13,008 nt of DNA from CAZFIO01 sp964519585 (GCA_964519585.1 CAZFIO010000051.1:1-13008), one strand, 5' to 3'; shown: positions 1 through 7,167, counted from the stretch's first letter. The notes: generated by a model from the sequence alone, not told the origin. Program-made: numbers and translations.

Positions 1-879
1 ATCTCCTTCTACAGTTCTTTTGGCAATGGGTTCTTCTAGACCACGAAGTATTACTGAGGGTTTTGTAGGCGCTCCTTCTCCAATGGAATGTATGTCTGTA
101 GTTGCCCCTCCAATATCTACTATAGCTAAGTCACCTATACCATCTTCCTTGTCCGTTCCCCTTGAAAGTACATCTGCAGCCTTTAATACTGAAGCTGGTG
201 TAGGCATTAGTATTTCTGAAATCGTTTCCTCAACATGCTCCATGCCTTTTGCATGAACAATCTGCCTCATAAATATGCTTCTAATGGTTTCCCTAGCTGG
301 TAATACATTTATTTGATTAAGCTTAGGCATAACATTTTCGGTTACATGGTATTCCATCTTGTCCCCTAAATTTTCTATAACCTCATCAGTGGCACTTTTG
401 TTTCCAGCTATAACTACAGGTATATTTATATCATGTTCAAAGAGCATCCTTGCATTGTGGGTTATACAATCCGTGTTTCCACCATCAGTTCCCCCAGCAA
501 GAAGAATCATATCTGCATTAGAGTTTTTAATTTCCTCAGTCTCGCTCCTGTTTAAGTTATGGCTATAGGTTTTCATAACCCTGGCGCCTGCTCCTAGGGC
601 CGCCCTTTTTGCCGCCTCTGCTGTAAGCTCTGGTACTAGGCCTATAGCTATCATCTTCAAACCTCCAGCGGCTGAAGAACATGCAGATTTTGTTATGATA
701 TTAACATCTCCATCTAGCTTAGAATACAAGTCTTCTAAAGCTTTTTGATATCCTATAGTAACATCAGTTTCAACTGTTGTATAAGATTTAGCTGTAGCTA
801 CAATTTCTTCTTTTTCTATATCCACCAATGTGACTTTGGTATATGTACTCCCAAAATCAATAAAAAGATAACAATCCAT
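1..879 (-). CDS. glmL: Glutamate mutase accessory ATPase GlmL/MutL, 3'-truncated by window edge
   Basis: GlmL is the ASKHA-type ATPase thought to reactivate coenzyme-B12-dependent glutamate (methylaspartate) mutase by exchanging damaged cobalamin; it acts in the cytoplasm. The first 293 codons are present and the frame stays open to base 1, so roughly the last third of a protein of about 460 residues is missing. Visible motifs are the N-terminal phosphate-1 loop DFGSTYTK (residues 8-15), ACSSAAGGL (66-74), which is typical of this family, AGGTDGGN (118-125) and the phosphate-2 segment DIGGATTD (245-252). I chose ATG 879 because GAGGG ends 6 nt upstream of it. The in-frame ATG at 885 directly abuts that GAGGG. 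The gene begins 10 nt after the glmS stop, and the glmS-glmL order matches clostridial glutamate mutase operons, so glmE is expected beyond the left edge. Confidence 0.93.
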   Translation of the reverse strand, partial: MDCYLFIDFGSTYTKVTLVDIEKEEIVATAKSYTTVETDVTIGYQKALEDLYSKLDGDVNIITKSACSSAAGGLKMIAIGLVPELTAEAAKRAALGAGARVMKTYSHNLNRSETEEIKNSNADMILLAGGTDGGNTDCITHNARMLFEHDINIPVVIAGNKSATDEVIENLGDKMEYHVTENVMPKLNQINVLPARETIRSIFMRQIVHAKGMEHVEETISEILMPTPASVLKAADVLSRGTDKEDGIGDLAIVDIGGATTDIHSIGEGAPTKPSVILRGLEEPIAKRTVEGD

Positions 880-889
880 TTTCATCCCT

Positions 890-1300
890 CTATTTATATA
901 AGTCTTCTTTTAAGTCTTTTATTGAAGTTTCTACTGAAGTTCCAGGCGGGTAGACTCTATCAAATCCCATATCAATAAATTTTTGATGAACTTCATTCCA
1001 GTCTTGTTTTCCTACTACGATATTTCCCCCAACATACATTAGTATATCCTTTAACCCTGCTTCTTCTGCTTTTTGTCTCATGCCTCTACAGTCAATTTCC
1101 CCATGACCATAAAGTGATGATACTAAAATTGCATCTGCATTTGTTTCCACTGCCGCATTGATGAAATCTTCCTGTGGTGATAATACTCCAATGTTTACTA
1201 CATTGAAACCTGCATCAGATAAAGAATAATCAAGAATCTTATTTCCAACAGCATGGCAATCAGATCCTATTACTCCCAGTACAACTGTCTTTTTATCCAT
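890..1300 (-). CDS. glmS: Glutamate mutase S (sigma) subunit, cobalamin-binding
   Basis: This is the small B12-binding subunit of methylaspartate mutase, which interconverts L-glutamate and (2S,3S)-3-methylaspartate in the first step of glutamate fermentation. The 136-residue product matches the family length of about 137. It carries the base-off B12 motif DxHxxG as SDCHAVG, with the cobalt-ligating His at residue 16, followed by SSLYGHG near residues 61-67 and VGGN near 89-92, all typical of the Rossmann-like cobalamin fold. GGGGAGG lies 8 nt before the ATG. It is the first gene of the operon, with glmL 10 nt downstream and a promoter 47 nt upstream. The symbol glmS is shared with glucosamine-6-phosphate synthase, which is a different protein; older clostridial literature calls this gene mutS. 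Confidence 0.95.
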   Translation of the reverse strand: MDKKTVVLGVIGSDCHAVGNKILDYSLSDAGFNVVNIGVLSPQEDFINAAVETNADAILVSSLYGHGEIDCRGMRQKAEEAGLKDILMYVGGNIVVGKQDWNEVHQKFIDMGFDRVYPPGTSVETSIKDLKEDLYK

Positions 1301-1347
1301 TTTACATACCTCCCCATTATGATTGTTAAATTTCTATCTTCACCTAT

Positions 1348-1375
1348 ATAATAACATAAGATTTTATAAACTCAA
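1348..1375 (-). promoter_or_regulatory. Predicted sigma-A promoter of glmS-glmL
   Basis: On the minus strand, TTGAGT (1375-1370) and TATTAT (1353-1348) are separated by 16 bp. An overlapping TTATAT would give 18 bp. The -10 lies 47 nt from the glmS ATG, leaving a short leader with no room for a cobalamin riboswitch. This is a consensus match only. Confidence 0.55.
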
Positions 1376-1403
1376 GTATGTTTTTTTAGGGAAAACCCAT
1401 GAT

Positions 1404-1535
1404 AATAGCTATTTTAAGCCAATTTGAAAGTTTTTATAAGTAAACCTTCAAATCAGGTCTGATTTTTCTGACAATTCAAGTTTTTTAGAATAAAACTGCA
1501 AGTTTGACTTGTGTAACTTGCAATTGTTTTTTTTT
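1404..1535. repeat. Palindrome-rich intergenic block upstream of glmS
   Basis: The 295-bp gap between lplA and glmS holds no gene I can support, but it is dense in symmetric elements. They are AATAGCTATT (1404-1413), AAATCAG-GT-CTGATTT (1450-1465), and TGCAAGTT / AACTTGCA (arms 1497-1504 and 1515-1522, 10-nt loop). The motif CAAGTT also occurs at 1477-1482 and 1499-1504, and inverted at 1515-1520. A run of nine T follows the last hairpin at 1527-1535 on the plus strand. The block lies upstream of the predicted glmS promoter, so it could bind regulators or hold a small plus-strand transcript. No known riboswitch class is recognisable. Confidence 0.5.
1497..1535 (+). terminator. Hairpin plus T9, terminator-like on the plus strand
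   Basis: A perfect 8-bp stem (TGCAAGTT with AACTTGCA) encloses a 10-nt loop and is followed after ATTG by nine consecutive T. This is the shape of an intrinsic terminator for plus-strand transcription, yet every gene here is on the minus strand. It could end an antisense or small RNA, or be chance in AT-rich DNA. Confidence 0.35.
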
Positions 1536-1570
1536 AAACACAATTCTAAAACTATTAAATCTTTTCATAA

Positions 1571-1600
1571 AATAAAACTAAGCCTAGGCTTAGTTTTATT
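1571..1600. terminator. Perfect 30-nt palindrome at the end of lplA, probable terminator
   Basis: The sequence is identical to its reverse complement over all 30 nt, centred on GCCTAGGC, and it contains the lplA stop codon (1598-1596). The folded RNA would have a long stem with a small CTAG loop. The stem ends in TTTTATT on both strands, so it could terminate in both directions. There is no longer U tract outside the stem. Confidence 0.6.
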
Positions 1601-2588
1601 GAAATAACAAATCTTTAAAATCCTCTTTACTTATATCACCAAAGTATCTTTTCAAATCTTCACCGCTTATTGAATTCATTAAGTCTTCTTCTTCATACTT
1701 GATCCCCAAAAGACGTTCTTCCAGTTGCTCTATATTTTCAGATCCGAAAAAGTCTCCGTAAATTTTGCATTCCTTTATATATCCTTCATCTATTTGTAGT
1801 CGAATTTCAACTGAACCAAAGGGAAATCTCTTGTAATTTTTATAATTGAACTCTGGAGAATGACCGAAATTCCATTCCCAGCTTGAATATTTTTCCCTAA
1901 ATAATTTATCTATTTCAGATAAATCTTTTTCACTTAGCTCATATCTTTCTGGAGTTTTTCCTTCAAATTCAAATATATACTTTAAAATTAGGTCTCTAAA
2001 TTCTTCTATACTAATATTATCCTTTAGGTGGGGTTTAATATTTGTTACCCTACTCTTTACTGATTTTATCCCCTTAGACTCTATTTTATCCTGTTTCACA
2101 TTTAAGGCTTGAGATAGGACATCAAGCCTTGTATCCAGTAAAAGTGTTCCATGGTTTAGTACCCTGTCCCTCCATATAGATTGAGCTATGCCCGAGAATT
2201 TCATTTCATTTATAGTTATATCATTTCTTCCTTTTAATTCAGCTTCAATTCCCAGCTTTTCCAAGGCCCTTAGTATAGGTATATTGTATTTTTTAAAATC
2301 AATAACCTTACTTCCATCTGCATTTACAATAAAAGAAAAGTTCAAGTTACCTAAGTCATGGTAGACAGCCCCTCCACCAGTAATCCTTCTTACAACTGAA
2401 ATTCCATTTTCCTTCACATAGCCTAGGTTTACTTCTTCTAAGGTGTTTTGATTTTTTCCAATGATGATGGCAGGCCCATTTATCCATAGGATTACATAAT
2501 CTTCATCCCTGGGTAGGTTTTTAAAACAATACTCTTCAAAGGCTAGGTTATATCTTGGATCATTTGATAAGTTTTCTATATACTTCAT
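1596..2588 (-). CDS. lplA: Lipoate-protein ligase A
   Basis: LplA activates lipoate with ATP and attaches it to the lipoyl-domain lysine of acceptors such as GcvH or 2-oxoacid dehydrogenase E2 proteins, in the cytoplasm. The 330 residues match the usual two-domain length. Visible are the lipoyl-AMP binding loop RRITGGGAVYHD (residues 67-78), GRNDI (120-124), the catalytic lysine in KFSG (Lys130) and SRVTNI (179-184), followed by a C-terminal accessory domain from about residue 240. AAGGGGGA lies upstream of the ATG. It stands alone between the pot operon and the glutamate mutase operon, with hairpins on both sides. In an amino-acid fermenter the obvious acceptor is glycine-cleavage H protein, but no gcv gene is in the window, so that is inference. 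Confidence 0.93.
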   Translation of the reverse strand: MKYIENLSNDPRYNLAFEEYCFKNLPRDEDYVILWINGPAIIIGKNQNTLEEVNLGYVKENGISVVRRITGGGAVYHDLGNLNFSFIVNADGSKVIDFKKYNIPILRALEKLGIEAELKGRNDITINEMKFSGIAQSIWRDRVLNHGTLLLDTRLDVLSQALNVKQDKIESKGIKSVKSRVTNIKPHLKDNISIEEFRDLILKYIFEFEGKTPERYELSEKDLSEIDKLFREKYSSWEWNFGHSPEFNYKNYKRFPFGSVEIRLQIDEGYIKECKIYGDFFGSENIEQLEERLLGIKYEEEDLMNSISGEDLKRYFGDISKEDFKDLLFQ

Positions 2589-2644
2589 CCTTTGTCCCCC
2601 TTAAATTAGAAATATCTTGCTTTATTAGTTACCCTGATTTTTCT

Positions 2645-2650
2645 ATTATA
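2645..2650 (-). promoter_or_regulatory. Possible -10 box for lplA
   Basis: A perfect TATAAT on the minus strand lies 57 nt upstream of the lplA ATG, just past the hairpin that follows potD. No good -35 is present at 16-18 bp, so the call is weak. lplA may instead depend partly on readthrough from the pot operon. Confidence 0.3.
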
Positions 2651-2653
2651 CAC

Positions 2654-2683
2654 TAAAACACCTCCAGTATTAAAGGTGTTTTA
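2654..2683 (-). terminator. Terminator of the regulator-pot operon
   Basis: A perfect 10-bp stem (TAAAACACCT with AGGTGTTTTA) encloses a 10-nt loop, starting 18 nt after the potD stop. The U-rich 3' side (GTTTTA) lies inside the stem rather than after it, so termination may be partial. Confidence 0.6.
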
Positions 2684-2700
2684 TAAATTTAAATATATGA

Positions 2701-3741
2701 TTAATTGTTTGACATTATTTCCGTCCATATTCTATCATATTCGCCTATAATATCTAAGGGGTCCTTGAAGACTTCTGTATTTGCTATCATTTCTTTTGTT
2801 GGGTACGCTACCAAACTATTTTGTAAATCATCTGGTAGTAGCTCAATTGCTGCAGAAATGGGGCTTGAATACCCTATATAATCTGCATTTATAGCTGCTA
2901 TATCAACCCTAGAAAGAAAGTTTATAAACTTCTCTGCACCATCAAGGTTTTGTGCACTTTTTGGAATTACTATTGCATCATACCAAAGATTAGTTCCTTC
3001 TTTTGGAATAACATACTCTAAATCAGAATTTTCCCTTATCATTTCAACTGCATCCCCAGACCAAACCACAGCAATAGCTGCGTCCCCACCTACCATTACA
3101 TCCTTAACTTCATCACCTAGATAGGAGTATACAAGGGGTTTTTGTCTGATTAACTCGTCTTTAGCTTCTTCTAGTTCTGCTATATTTCTTGTATTCATGG
3201 AATAACCTAATTTCTTCAGTGCTATAGCTATGGTATCCCTTTGGCTTTTTAGCATTATAATTTGGTCCTTGTATTTTGGATTCCATAAATTTTCCCAGCT
3301 ATCCAGCTTTTCATCTATCATTGTTTTATTATATATTATGCCTACAGTTCCCCAAAGGTAGGGAATAGAATATTCATTTCCTGGGTCATAGTCCGGATTC
3401 ATAAACTCGTCATCAATATTCTTTATATTTGGCATATTGTCCTTGTTGATTTTTTGTAGTAGGTCTTCCCTAATCATTCTCTCAATCATATAATCAGAAG
3501 GGAAAATAACATCGAAACTAGAACCACCTTGTTTAATCTTTACATATAAGTCTTCATTGGTTGCAAATTCATCGTATTTTACCTTTATCCCATACTCTTT
3601 TTCAAATTCTCTAAATATGGATTTATCCATATAGTCTCCCCAGTTGTAGACATTTATAGTAGGTTTTTTATCACCACAGGCTGTTAACAACATTGATGCT
3701 AATATAGTTATAATCAGCAGTAAAGCTGCTCTTTTTTTCAT
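2701..3741 (-). CDS. potD: PotD: polyamine ABC transporter substrate-binding lipoprotein
   Basis: This is the extracytoplasmic binding protein that captures spermidine or putrescine for the PotABC importer. The 346-residue product has a lysine-rich, hydrophobic signal peptide ending in the lipobox LTAC, with lipidated Cys22. The mature part begins with the family hallmark YNWGDYMD (residues 32-39). FDVIFPSDYM, a tryptophan in AVVWSGDA and LWYDAIVIP follow; the last aligns with the W-x-D polyamine-contacting segment of characterised PotD proteins. Its ATG directly follows the potC stop (TAAATG), and the GAGGAGG site is made from the last potC codons, so translation is probably coupled. Placing the binding protein last after A, B and C is the usual pot order. 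Whether spermidine or putrescine is preferred cannot be read from the sequence. Confidence 0.93.
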   Translation of the reverse strand: MKKRAALLLIITILASMLLTACGDKKPTINVYNWGDYMDKSIFREFEKEYGIKVKYDEFATNEDLYVKIKQGGSSFDVIFPSDYMIERMIREDLLQKINKDNMPNIKNIDDEFMNPDYDPGNEYSIPYLWGTVGIIYNKTMIDEKLDSWENLWNPKYKDQIIMLKSQRDTIAIALKKLGYSMNTRNIAELEEAKDELIRQKPLVYSYLGDEVKDVMVGGDAAIAVVWSGDAVEMIRENSDLEYVIPKEGTNLWYDAIVIPKSAQNLDGAEKFINFLSRVDIAAINADYIGYSSPISAAIELLPDDLQNSLVAYPTKEMIANTEVFKDPLDIIGEYDRIWTEIMSNN

Positions 3742-4527
3742 TTAAATTCCTCCTCTTTCTAGGCTTTTATCTGTCCTTTTATTAATTATCAATAATAAAA
3801 CTAGTAGGCTTATAAACATTAGGGTGGATAGGGCATTTATTATTGGATTTATCCCTCTCCTTGTCATGGAATAAATAGTGATGCTTAAGTTGGATACCCC
3901 ATGGCCTGTGTTAAAGAAGCTTATAACAAAGTCATCTACTGATAGGGTAAAGGCCAAGAGACCCCCGGTTATTATGCCAGGCATTATTTCTGGAATTATA
4001 ACCTTTCTAAGTGCATATAGGGGGGTGGCCCCTAAATCCATGGCAGCCTCTGCCAGGTGGACATTCATTTGTTTTAGCTTTGGTAGTATCGAAAGTATTA
4101 CATAGGGTATGGAAAATGCTATATGGGATAAAAGCATAGTTGATAAACCAAAGTCAATTTTTAAAAACCTATATAGGGCCATTAGGGATATAGCAGTAAC
4201 TATATCTGGGTTTAAAACAGGTAAATAATTAAGATTAAGAATGATAGACTTTTTAAAACCCTTGATTTGATGAATCCCTAGAGCTGCAAAGGTTCCTATT
4301 ACGGTCGATATTACAGATGAAAGTACCGCAATCAGAATTGTATTGTAGAGAGCTCTTAATACCTCTGCATCCCTAAATAATTCTACATACCACCTAAGTG
4401 TAAAACCTGACCAAGTCCCTCTGGATTTTGAATTGTTGAAGGAAAAAACTACAAGGACTATAATAGGTGCATATAAAAATAAAAGAACCAAAAACATATA
4501 GAATTTCTTCAGATGTTTTTTTACCAT
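3742..4527 (-). CDS. potC: PotC: polyamine ABC transporter permease
   Basis: This is one of the two membrane subunits of the polyamine importer. The 261-residue protein has about six hydrophobic segments, the first at residues 10-30. The EAA loop reads EAAMDLGA (160-167) and continues to IIPEIMPGI; this loop docks onto the PotA ATPase. Its start overlaps the potB end by 7 nt (ATGGTAA), and its ribosome binding site lies inside the potB glycine codons. The C-terminus RGGI is encoded by the potD Shine-Dalgarno sequence. Assignment as PotC rather than PotB rests on gene order, length and similarity to recognised PotC sequences. Confidence 0.92.
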   Translation of the reverse strand: MVKKHLKKFYMFLVLLFLYAPIIVLVVFSFNNSKSRGTWSGFTLRWYVELFRDAEVLRALYNTILIAVLSSVISTVIGTFAALGIHQIKGFKKSIILNLNYLPVLNPDIVTAISLMALYRFLKIDFGLSTMLLSHIAFSIPYVILSILPKLKQMNVHLAEAAMDLGATPLYALRKVIIPEIMPGIITGGLLAFTLSVDDFVISFFNTGHGVSNLSITIYSMTRRGINPIINALSTLMFISLLVLLLIINKRTDKSLERGGI

Positions 4528-5357
4528 AGTCCCCCTCCTCCCTCTTTTTCTTTATCAAATTTAGATGTAAGAGCCATGGTCACTAGGATTAATATCATTA
4601 GTATGACAGACATGGCTGAACCAAAGTGCCAATCTCCTGTCCACCTAAATTGTTGCTCTATAATATTTCCAATTAAATTGTATTTATTTCCACCTAAAAG
4701 GTCTGAAATTACAAAGGTACTGACAGCAGGAATAAATACCATAGTAATTCCTGTGATTACCCCTGGAAGACTTAGGGGAAAGATTACCTTTTTAAATACG
4801 GTAAGCTTGTCTGCACCCAGGTCTTCTGCTGCCTCCACCAAATTTTTTTCTATTTTTATTAAAACAGAATATATAGGCAGTACCATAAAGGGCAGGAAGT
4901 TGTAAACCATACCCAAAAGTATAGCCTTGTTGTTATACATAAGATTTAGGCCAGGTAGTCCTAGTTTAGCCAATATATTGTTAATAAAACCATTTCTCCC
5001 CAGCAGGGTTAACCAGGCATAGGTCCTTAAAAGAAAGTTCATCCACATGGGTATAACAAGGGCCAAAACCAGCGTGTTTCTTGTTTTAGGTTTTTCCTTT
5101 GAAATTATATAGGCAAGTGGATAGCCTATAATTAAGGACAGTAGGGTAGAAATAAGTGCAAGATTTATAGACCTCCCTAACACTTTTAAATAGGTAGGGG
5201 TTAAAAATCTTTTAAAGTTGTCTAAACTAAAGGTGAAATCTGTGAAGGTCTGACTATCTCCACTGGTAAAGGCAAAATATAAAACCAAAAACAAGGGTAC
5301 CACTATAAATATCAACATCCATACAATATAAGGATAGGCGCTTCTTTTTGTATTCAT
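4521..5357 (-). CDS. potB: PotB: polyamine ABC transporter permease
   Basis: This is the second membrane subunit of the polyamine importer. The 278-residue protein has about six membrane segments, the first near residues 10-30. Its EAA motif is EAAEDLGADK (175-184), followed by VIFPLSLPGV. It starts 2 nt after the potA stop, with AAGGTGG upstream inside potA. The C-terminus carries an odd run, EGGGGLW, because those codons double as the purine-rich ribosome binding site of potC, whose ATG lies within the last two codons and stop. The order potA-potB-potC-potD is standard. Confidence 0.92.
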   Translation of the reverse strand: MNTKRSAYPYIVWMLIFIVVPLFLVLYFAFTSGDSQTFTDFTFSLDNFKRFLTPTYLKVLGRSINLALISTLLSLIIGYPLAYIISKEKPKTRNTLVLALVIPMWMNFLLRTYAWLTLLGRNGFINNILAKLGLPGLNLMYNNKAILLGMVYNFLPFMVLPIYSVLIKIEKNLVEAAEDLGADKLTVFKKVIFPLSLPGVITGITMVFIPAVSTFVISDLLGGNKYNLIGNIIEQQFRWTGDWHFGSAMSVILMILILVTMALTSKFDKEKEGGGGLW

Positions 5358-5359
5358 TC

Positions 5360-6394
5360 CTACACCACCTTCTTCATAATATGAATATTGTCAGGTGTTA
5401 CCTTCATTCCTATATTTGTCCCTACAGCTGCCATGATTGTACTATGAATCATCCAGTCAAAATCTCCGGACTCTACAATCATTTCATAATGAACACCTTT
5501 GAAAGTCACCGATTTTACTAGACCTTGCCATTGGCCTTGATCTTTAGGCACAATTTCTATATCCTCTGGTCTAATAACCACATCTATATTCTCTTTTTCC
5601 CTAAAACCCTTGTCTACACAATCAAAAACATGATTTCCAAATTCGACTACAAAATCCTTATGCATTATTCCATCTATAATATTACTTTCTCCTATGAAGC
5701 TTGCTACAAAGGCATTTTGGGGTTCATTATATATATCTACAGGGCTTCCAATCTGCTGGATTTCCCCTTCATTCATTACTGCTATAGTATCTGACATAGT
5801 CAAAGCCTCTTCCTGGTCATGGGTTACATATATAAAGGTTATCCCTACTCTTTTTTGCATATTTTTCAATTCTATTTGCATTTCTTTTCTTAATTTTAAA
5901 TCTAAGGCACCAAGGGGTTCATCTAGTAATAGTACTTCTGGTTCATTAACCAAGGCTCTAGCTATAGCCACCCTTTGCTGTTGGCCCCCACTTAATGAAT
6001 CTATAGACCTATATTCAAAACCTTTAAGATTAACCAGCCTAAGGATTTCTTTTACTTTTACTTCTATTTCTGCCTTTAGAAGTTTTTTGATTTTTAAGCC
6101 AAAGGCTATATTTTCAAATACATCCATATGTGGAAAGAGGGCATACTTTTGAAATACAGTATTAATTTTTCTTTTATAAGGAGGTAATTTAGTTATATCC
6201 TTGTCTTCAAAAATTACCTTTCCTGTGCTAGGTTGTTCAAAACCTCCAATTATTCGGAGTGTTGTTGTTTTGCCACAGCCACTTGGTCCTAAAAGTGTTA
6301 AAAATTCATTCTTTCTAATGTAGATATTTATATTATCAAGGACTTTATTTCCATTGTATTCCTTGCTTATTTTTTTTAAGTCTATTATATTCAT
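5360..6394 (-). CDS. potA: PotA: polyamine ABC transporter ATPase
   Basis: This is the cytoplasmic ATP-hydrolysing subunit that powers polyamine uptake through PotBC. The 344 residues contain a complete nucleotide-binding domain: Walker A GPSGCGKT (36-43), Q-loop Gln81 in VFQKYALFPHM, signature LSGGQ (133-137), Walker B LLLDE (154-158), D-loop ALD (162-164) and switch His191 in VTHDQEEA. A C-terminal TOBE-like domain of about 100 residues follows, typical of the PotA/MalK subgroup. AAGGAGGAG lies 7 nt before the ATG. The gene starts 16 nt after the regulator stop, placing it second in the operon. No catalytic residue is missing. Confidence 0.95.
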   Translation of the reverse strand: MNIIDLKKISKEYNGNKVLDNINIYIRKNEFLTLLGPSGCGKTTTLRIIGGFEQPSTGKVIFEDKDITKLPPYKRKINTVFQKYALFPHMDVFENIAFGLKIKKLLKAEIEVKVKEILRLVNLKGFEYRSIDSLSGGQQQRVAIARALVNEPEVLLLDEPLGALDLKLRKEMQIELKNMQKRVGITFIYVTHDQEEALTMSDTIAVMNEGEIQQIGSPVDIYNEPQNAFVASFIGESNIIDGIMHKDFVVEFGNHVFDCVDKGFREKENIDVVIRPEDIEIVPKDQGQWQGLVKSVTFKGVHYEMIVESGDFDWMIHSTIMAAVGTNIGMKVTPDNIHIMKKVV

Positions 6395-6410
6395 CCTTAG
6401 TCTCCTCCTT

Positions 6411-6950
6411 CTAAAAGCTAGGTGGTGTGCTTACCCAAATAACCCTTGCCTTGGTTTTACCTGGATTTTCCACATAATGATTTGAGTTTGCTTTAAAATA
6501 AAAACTTTCATCTTTTTTCACCTTATATTTATTATCACCTATATATAAATAAATGCTCCCATTTAAGACATAGCCGAATTCTTCTCCGTCATGAGGGTAA
6601 TCTTCCTTAGTTTTACCTCCGGCTTCCAATTCTATTAATATAGGTTCCATTACATTTTTCTGTGCATTTGGAATAATCCACTTCAATATATACTTTAAGT
6701 CTTCATTTTCACTTTCAAAAACATCTTCTCTTGTGAATACTATCTTTTCATCTATAGATTCATTAAAAAAATCCTTTAGATTTGTACCCAGCCCATCTAA
6801 AATATCAACTAGAGTAGCTATGGAAGGCGAGGCCAAGTCTCTTTCTAGTTGTGATATAAAGCCTTTTGTTAACTCACACCTATCAGCCAGTTCCTCTTGG
6901 GTTAAACCATTTTTTACTCTAAGTCTCCTAATCCGATCACCTATATCCAT
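6411..6950 (-). CDS. XRE-family regulator with C-terminal cupin domain, probable regulator of the pot operon
   Basis: This is a 179-residue DNA-binding regulator. Residues 5-60 form an XRE helix-turn-helix (LTQEELADRCELTKGFISQL). Residues 100-179 form a cupin barrel with possible ligand or metal residues His120, Glu124 and His158. The architecture is that of PuuR-like sensors that bind small molecules. I start at ATG 6950 because AGGAGG (6965-6960) lies 9 nt upstream. A longer frame from 6989 has no ribosome binding site and would translate that AGGAGG as Arg-Arg. It is the first gene of the operon, 16 nt before potA, behind a consensus promoter with symmetric sites. The likely role is polyamine-responsive control of pot and of itself; that is inferred from context. 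Confidence 0.85.
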   Translation of the reverse strand: MDIGDRIRRLRVKNGLTQEELADRCELTKGFISQLERDLASPSIATLVDILDGLGTNLKDFFNESIDEKIVFTREDVFESENEDLKYILKWIIPNAQKNVMEPILIELEAGGKTKEDYPHDGEEFGYVLNGSIYLYIGDNKYKVKKDESFYFKANSNHYVENPGKTKARVIWVSTPPSF

Positions 6951-6989
6951 ACAATCAAGCCTCCTTTTCCCTAAGCATATATTAAACAA

Positions 6990-7024
6990 GAAGTTTAAAT
7001 TTACTAAACTTTTATCTTAACTTC
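6990..7024. promoter_or_regulatory. Candidate operator: three AAGTT half-sites downstream of the pot promoter
   Basis: AAGTTTA (6991-6997) and TAAACTT (7005-7011) form a 7-bp inverted repeat with a 7-nt spacer. GAAGTT (6990-6995) also pairs with AACTTC (7019-7024). The sites run from about the predicted transcription start to +30, a position suited to repression. The natural candidate to bind them is the XRE-cupin protein encoded just downstream, but no binding is shown. Confidence 0.45.
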
Positions 7025-7027
7025 AAT

Positions 7028-7056
7028 ATTATAAATTAATTCTATAGTGGTGTCAA
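7028..7056 (-). promoter_or_regulatory. Perfect-consensus sigma-A promoter of the regulator-potABCD operon
   Basis: On the minus strand TTGACA (7056-7051), a 17-bp spacer and TATAAT (7033-7028) match the ideal housekeeping promoter at all twelve positions. The predicted start is near 7021, giving a leader of about 70 nt. Such a strong promoter ahead of a transporter suggests that a repressor normally holds it down. Confidence 0.85.
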
Positions 7057-7130
7057 TAGGTTTTTTCAAACCCTTGGTCCCTAGATTCTAGAGAAGTCAA
7101 ACATATGTGACACGACCTCTGAAAAACCTA
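7057..7130. repeat. Long inverted repeat directly upstream of the pot -35
   Basis: TAGGTTTTTTCA (7057-7068) pairs with TGAAAAACCTA (7120-7130), apart from one extra T. Inside, GGTC (7076-7079) pairs with GACC (7114-7117). The enclosed DNA contains CTAGA-T-TCTAG (7081-7091) and the palindrome ACATATGT (7101-7108). The inner arm abuts the -35 box. This may be a binding region for a regulator or an AT-rich upstream element. Confidence 0.4.
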
Positions 7131-7136
7131 TAAAGG

Positions 7137-7167
7137 AAAAACTGCCCCTCAAAATCTGAAGGGCAGT
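7137..7167 (-). terminator. Intrinsic terminator of the peptidase operon
   Basis: On the minus strand ACTGCCC (7167-7161) pairs with GGGCAGT (7147-7141). The pairing is extended by TCA/TGA after one mismatch, and TTTT then CCTTTA follow. The GC-rich stem with a U-rich tail is a clear rho-independent terminator. It lies 82 nt after the membrane-protein stop and insulates the pot promoter. Confidence 0.8.

Noticed and set aside
1301..1595. Cobalamin riboswitch upstream of the B12-dependent mutase
   Set aside because: I looked for the conserved B12-box core and found none; the predicted leader is also under 50 nt.
3878..6152. Plus-strand open frames of 75-152 codons across potA, potB and potC
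   Set aside because: They lie antisense to well-supported transporter genes, lack ribosome binding sites and encode no recognisable protein; they are shadows.
6951..6989. N-terminal 13-codon extension of the XRE-cupin regulator
   Set aside because: No ribosome binding site precedes 6989, and the extension would read the AGGAGG of the better start as codons.
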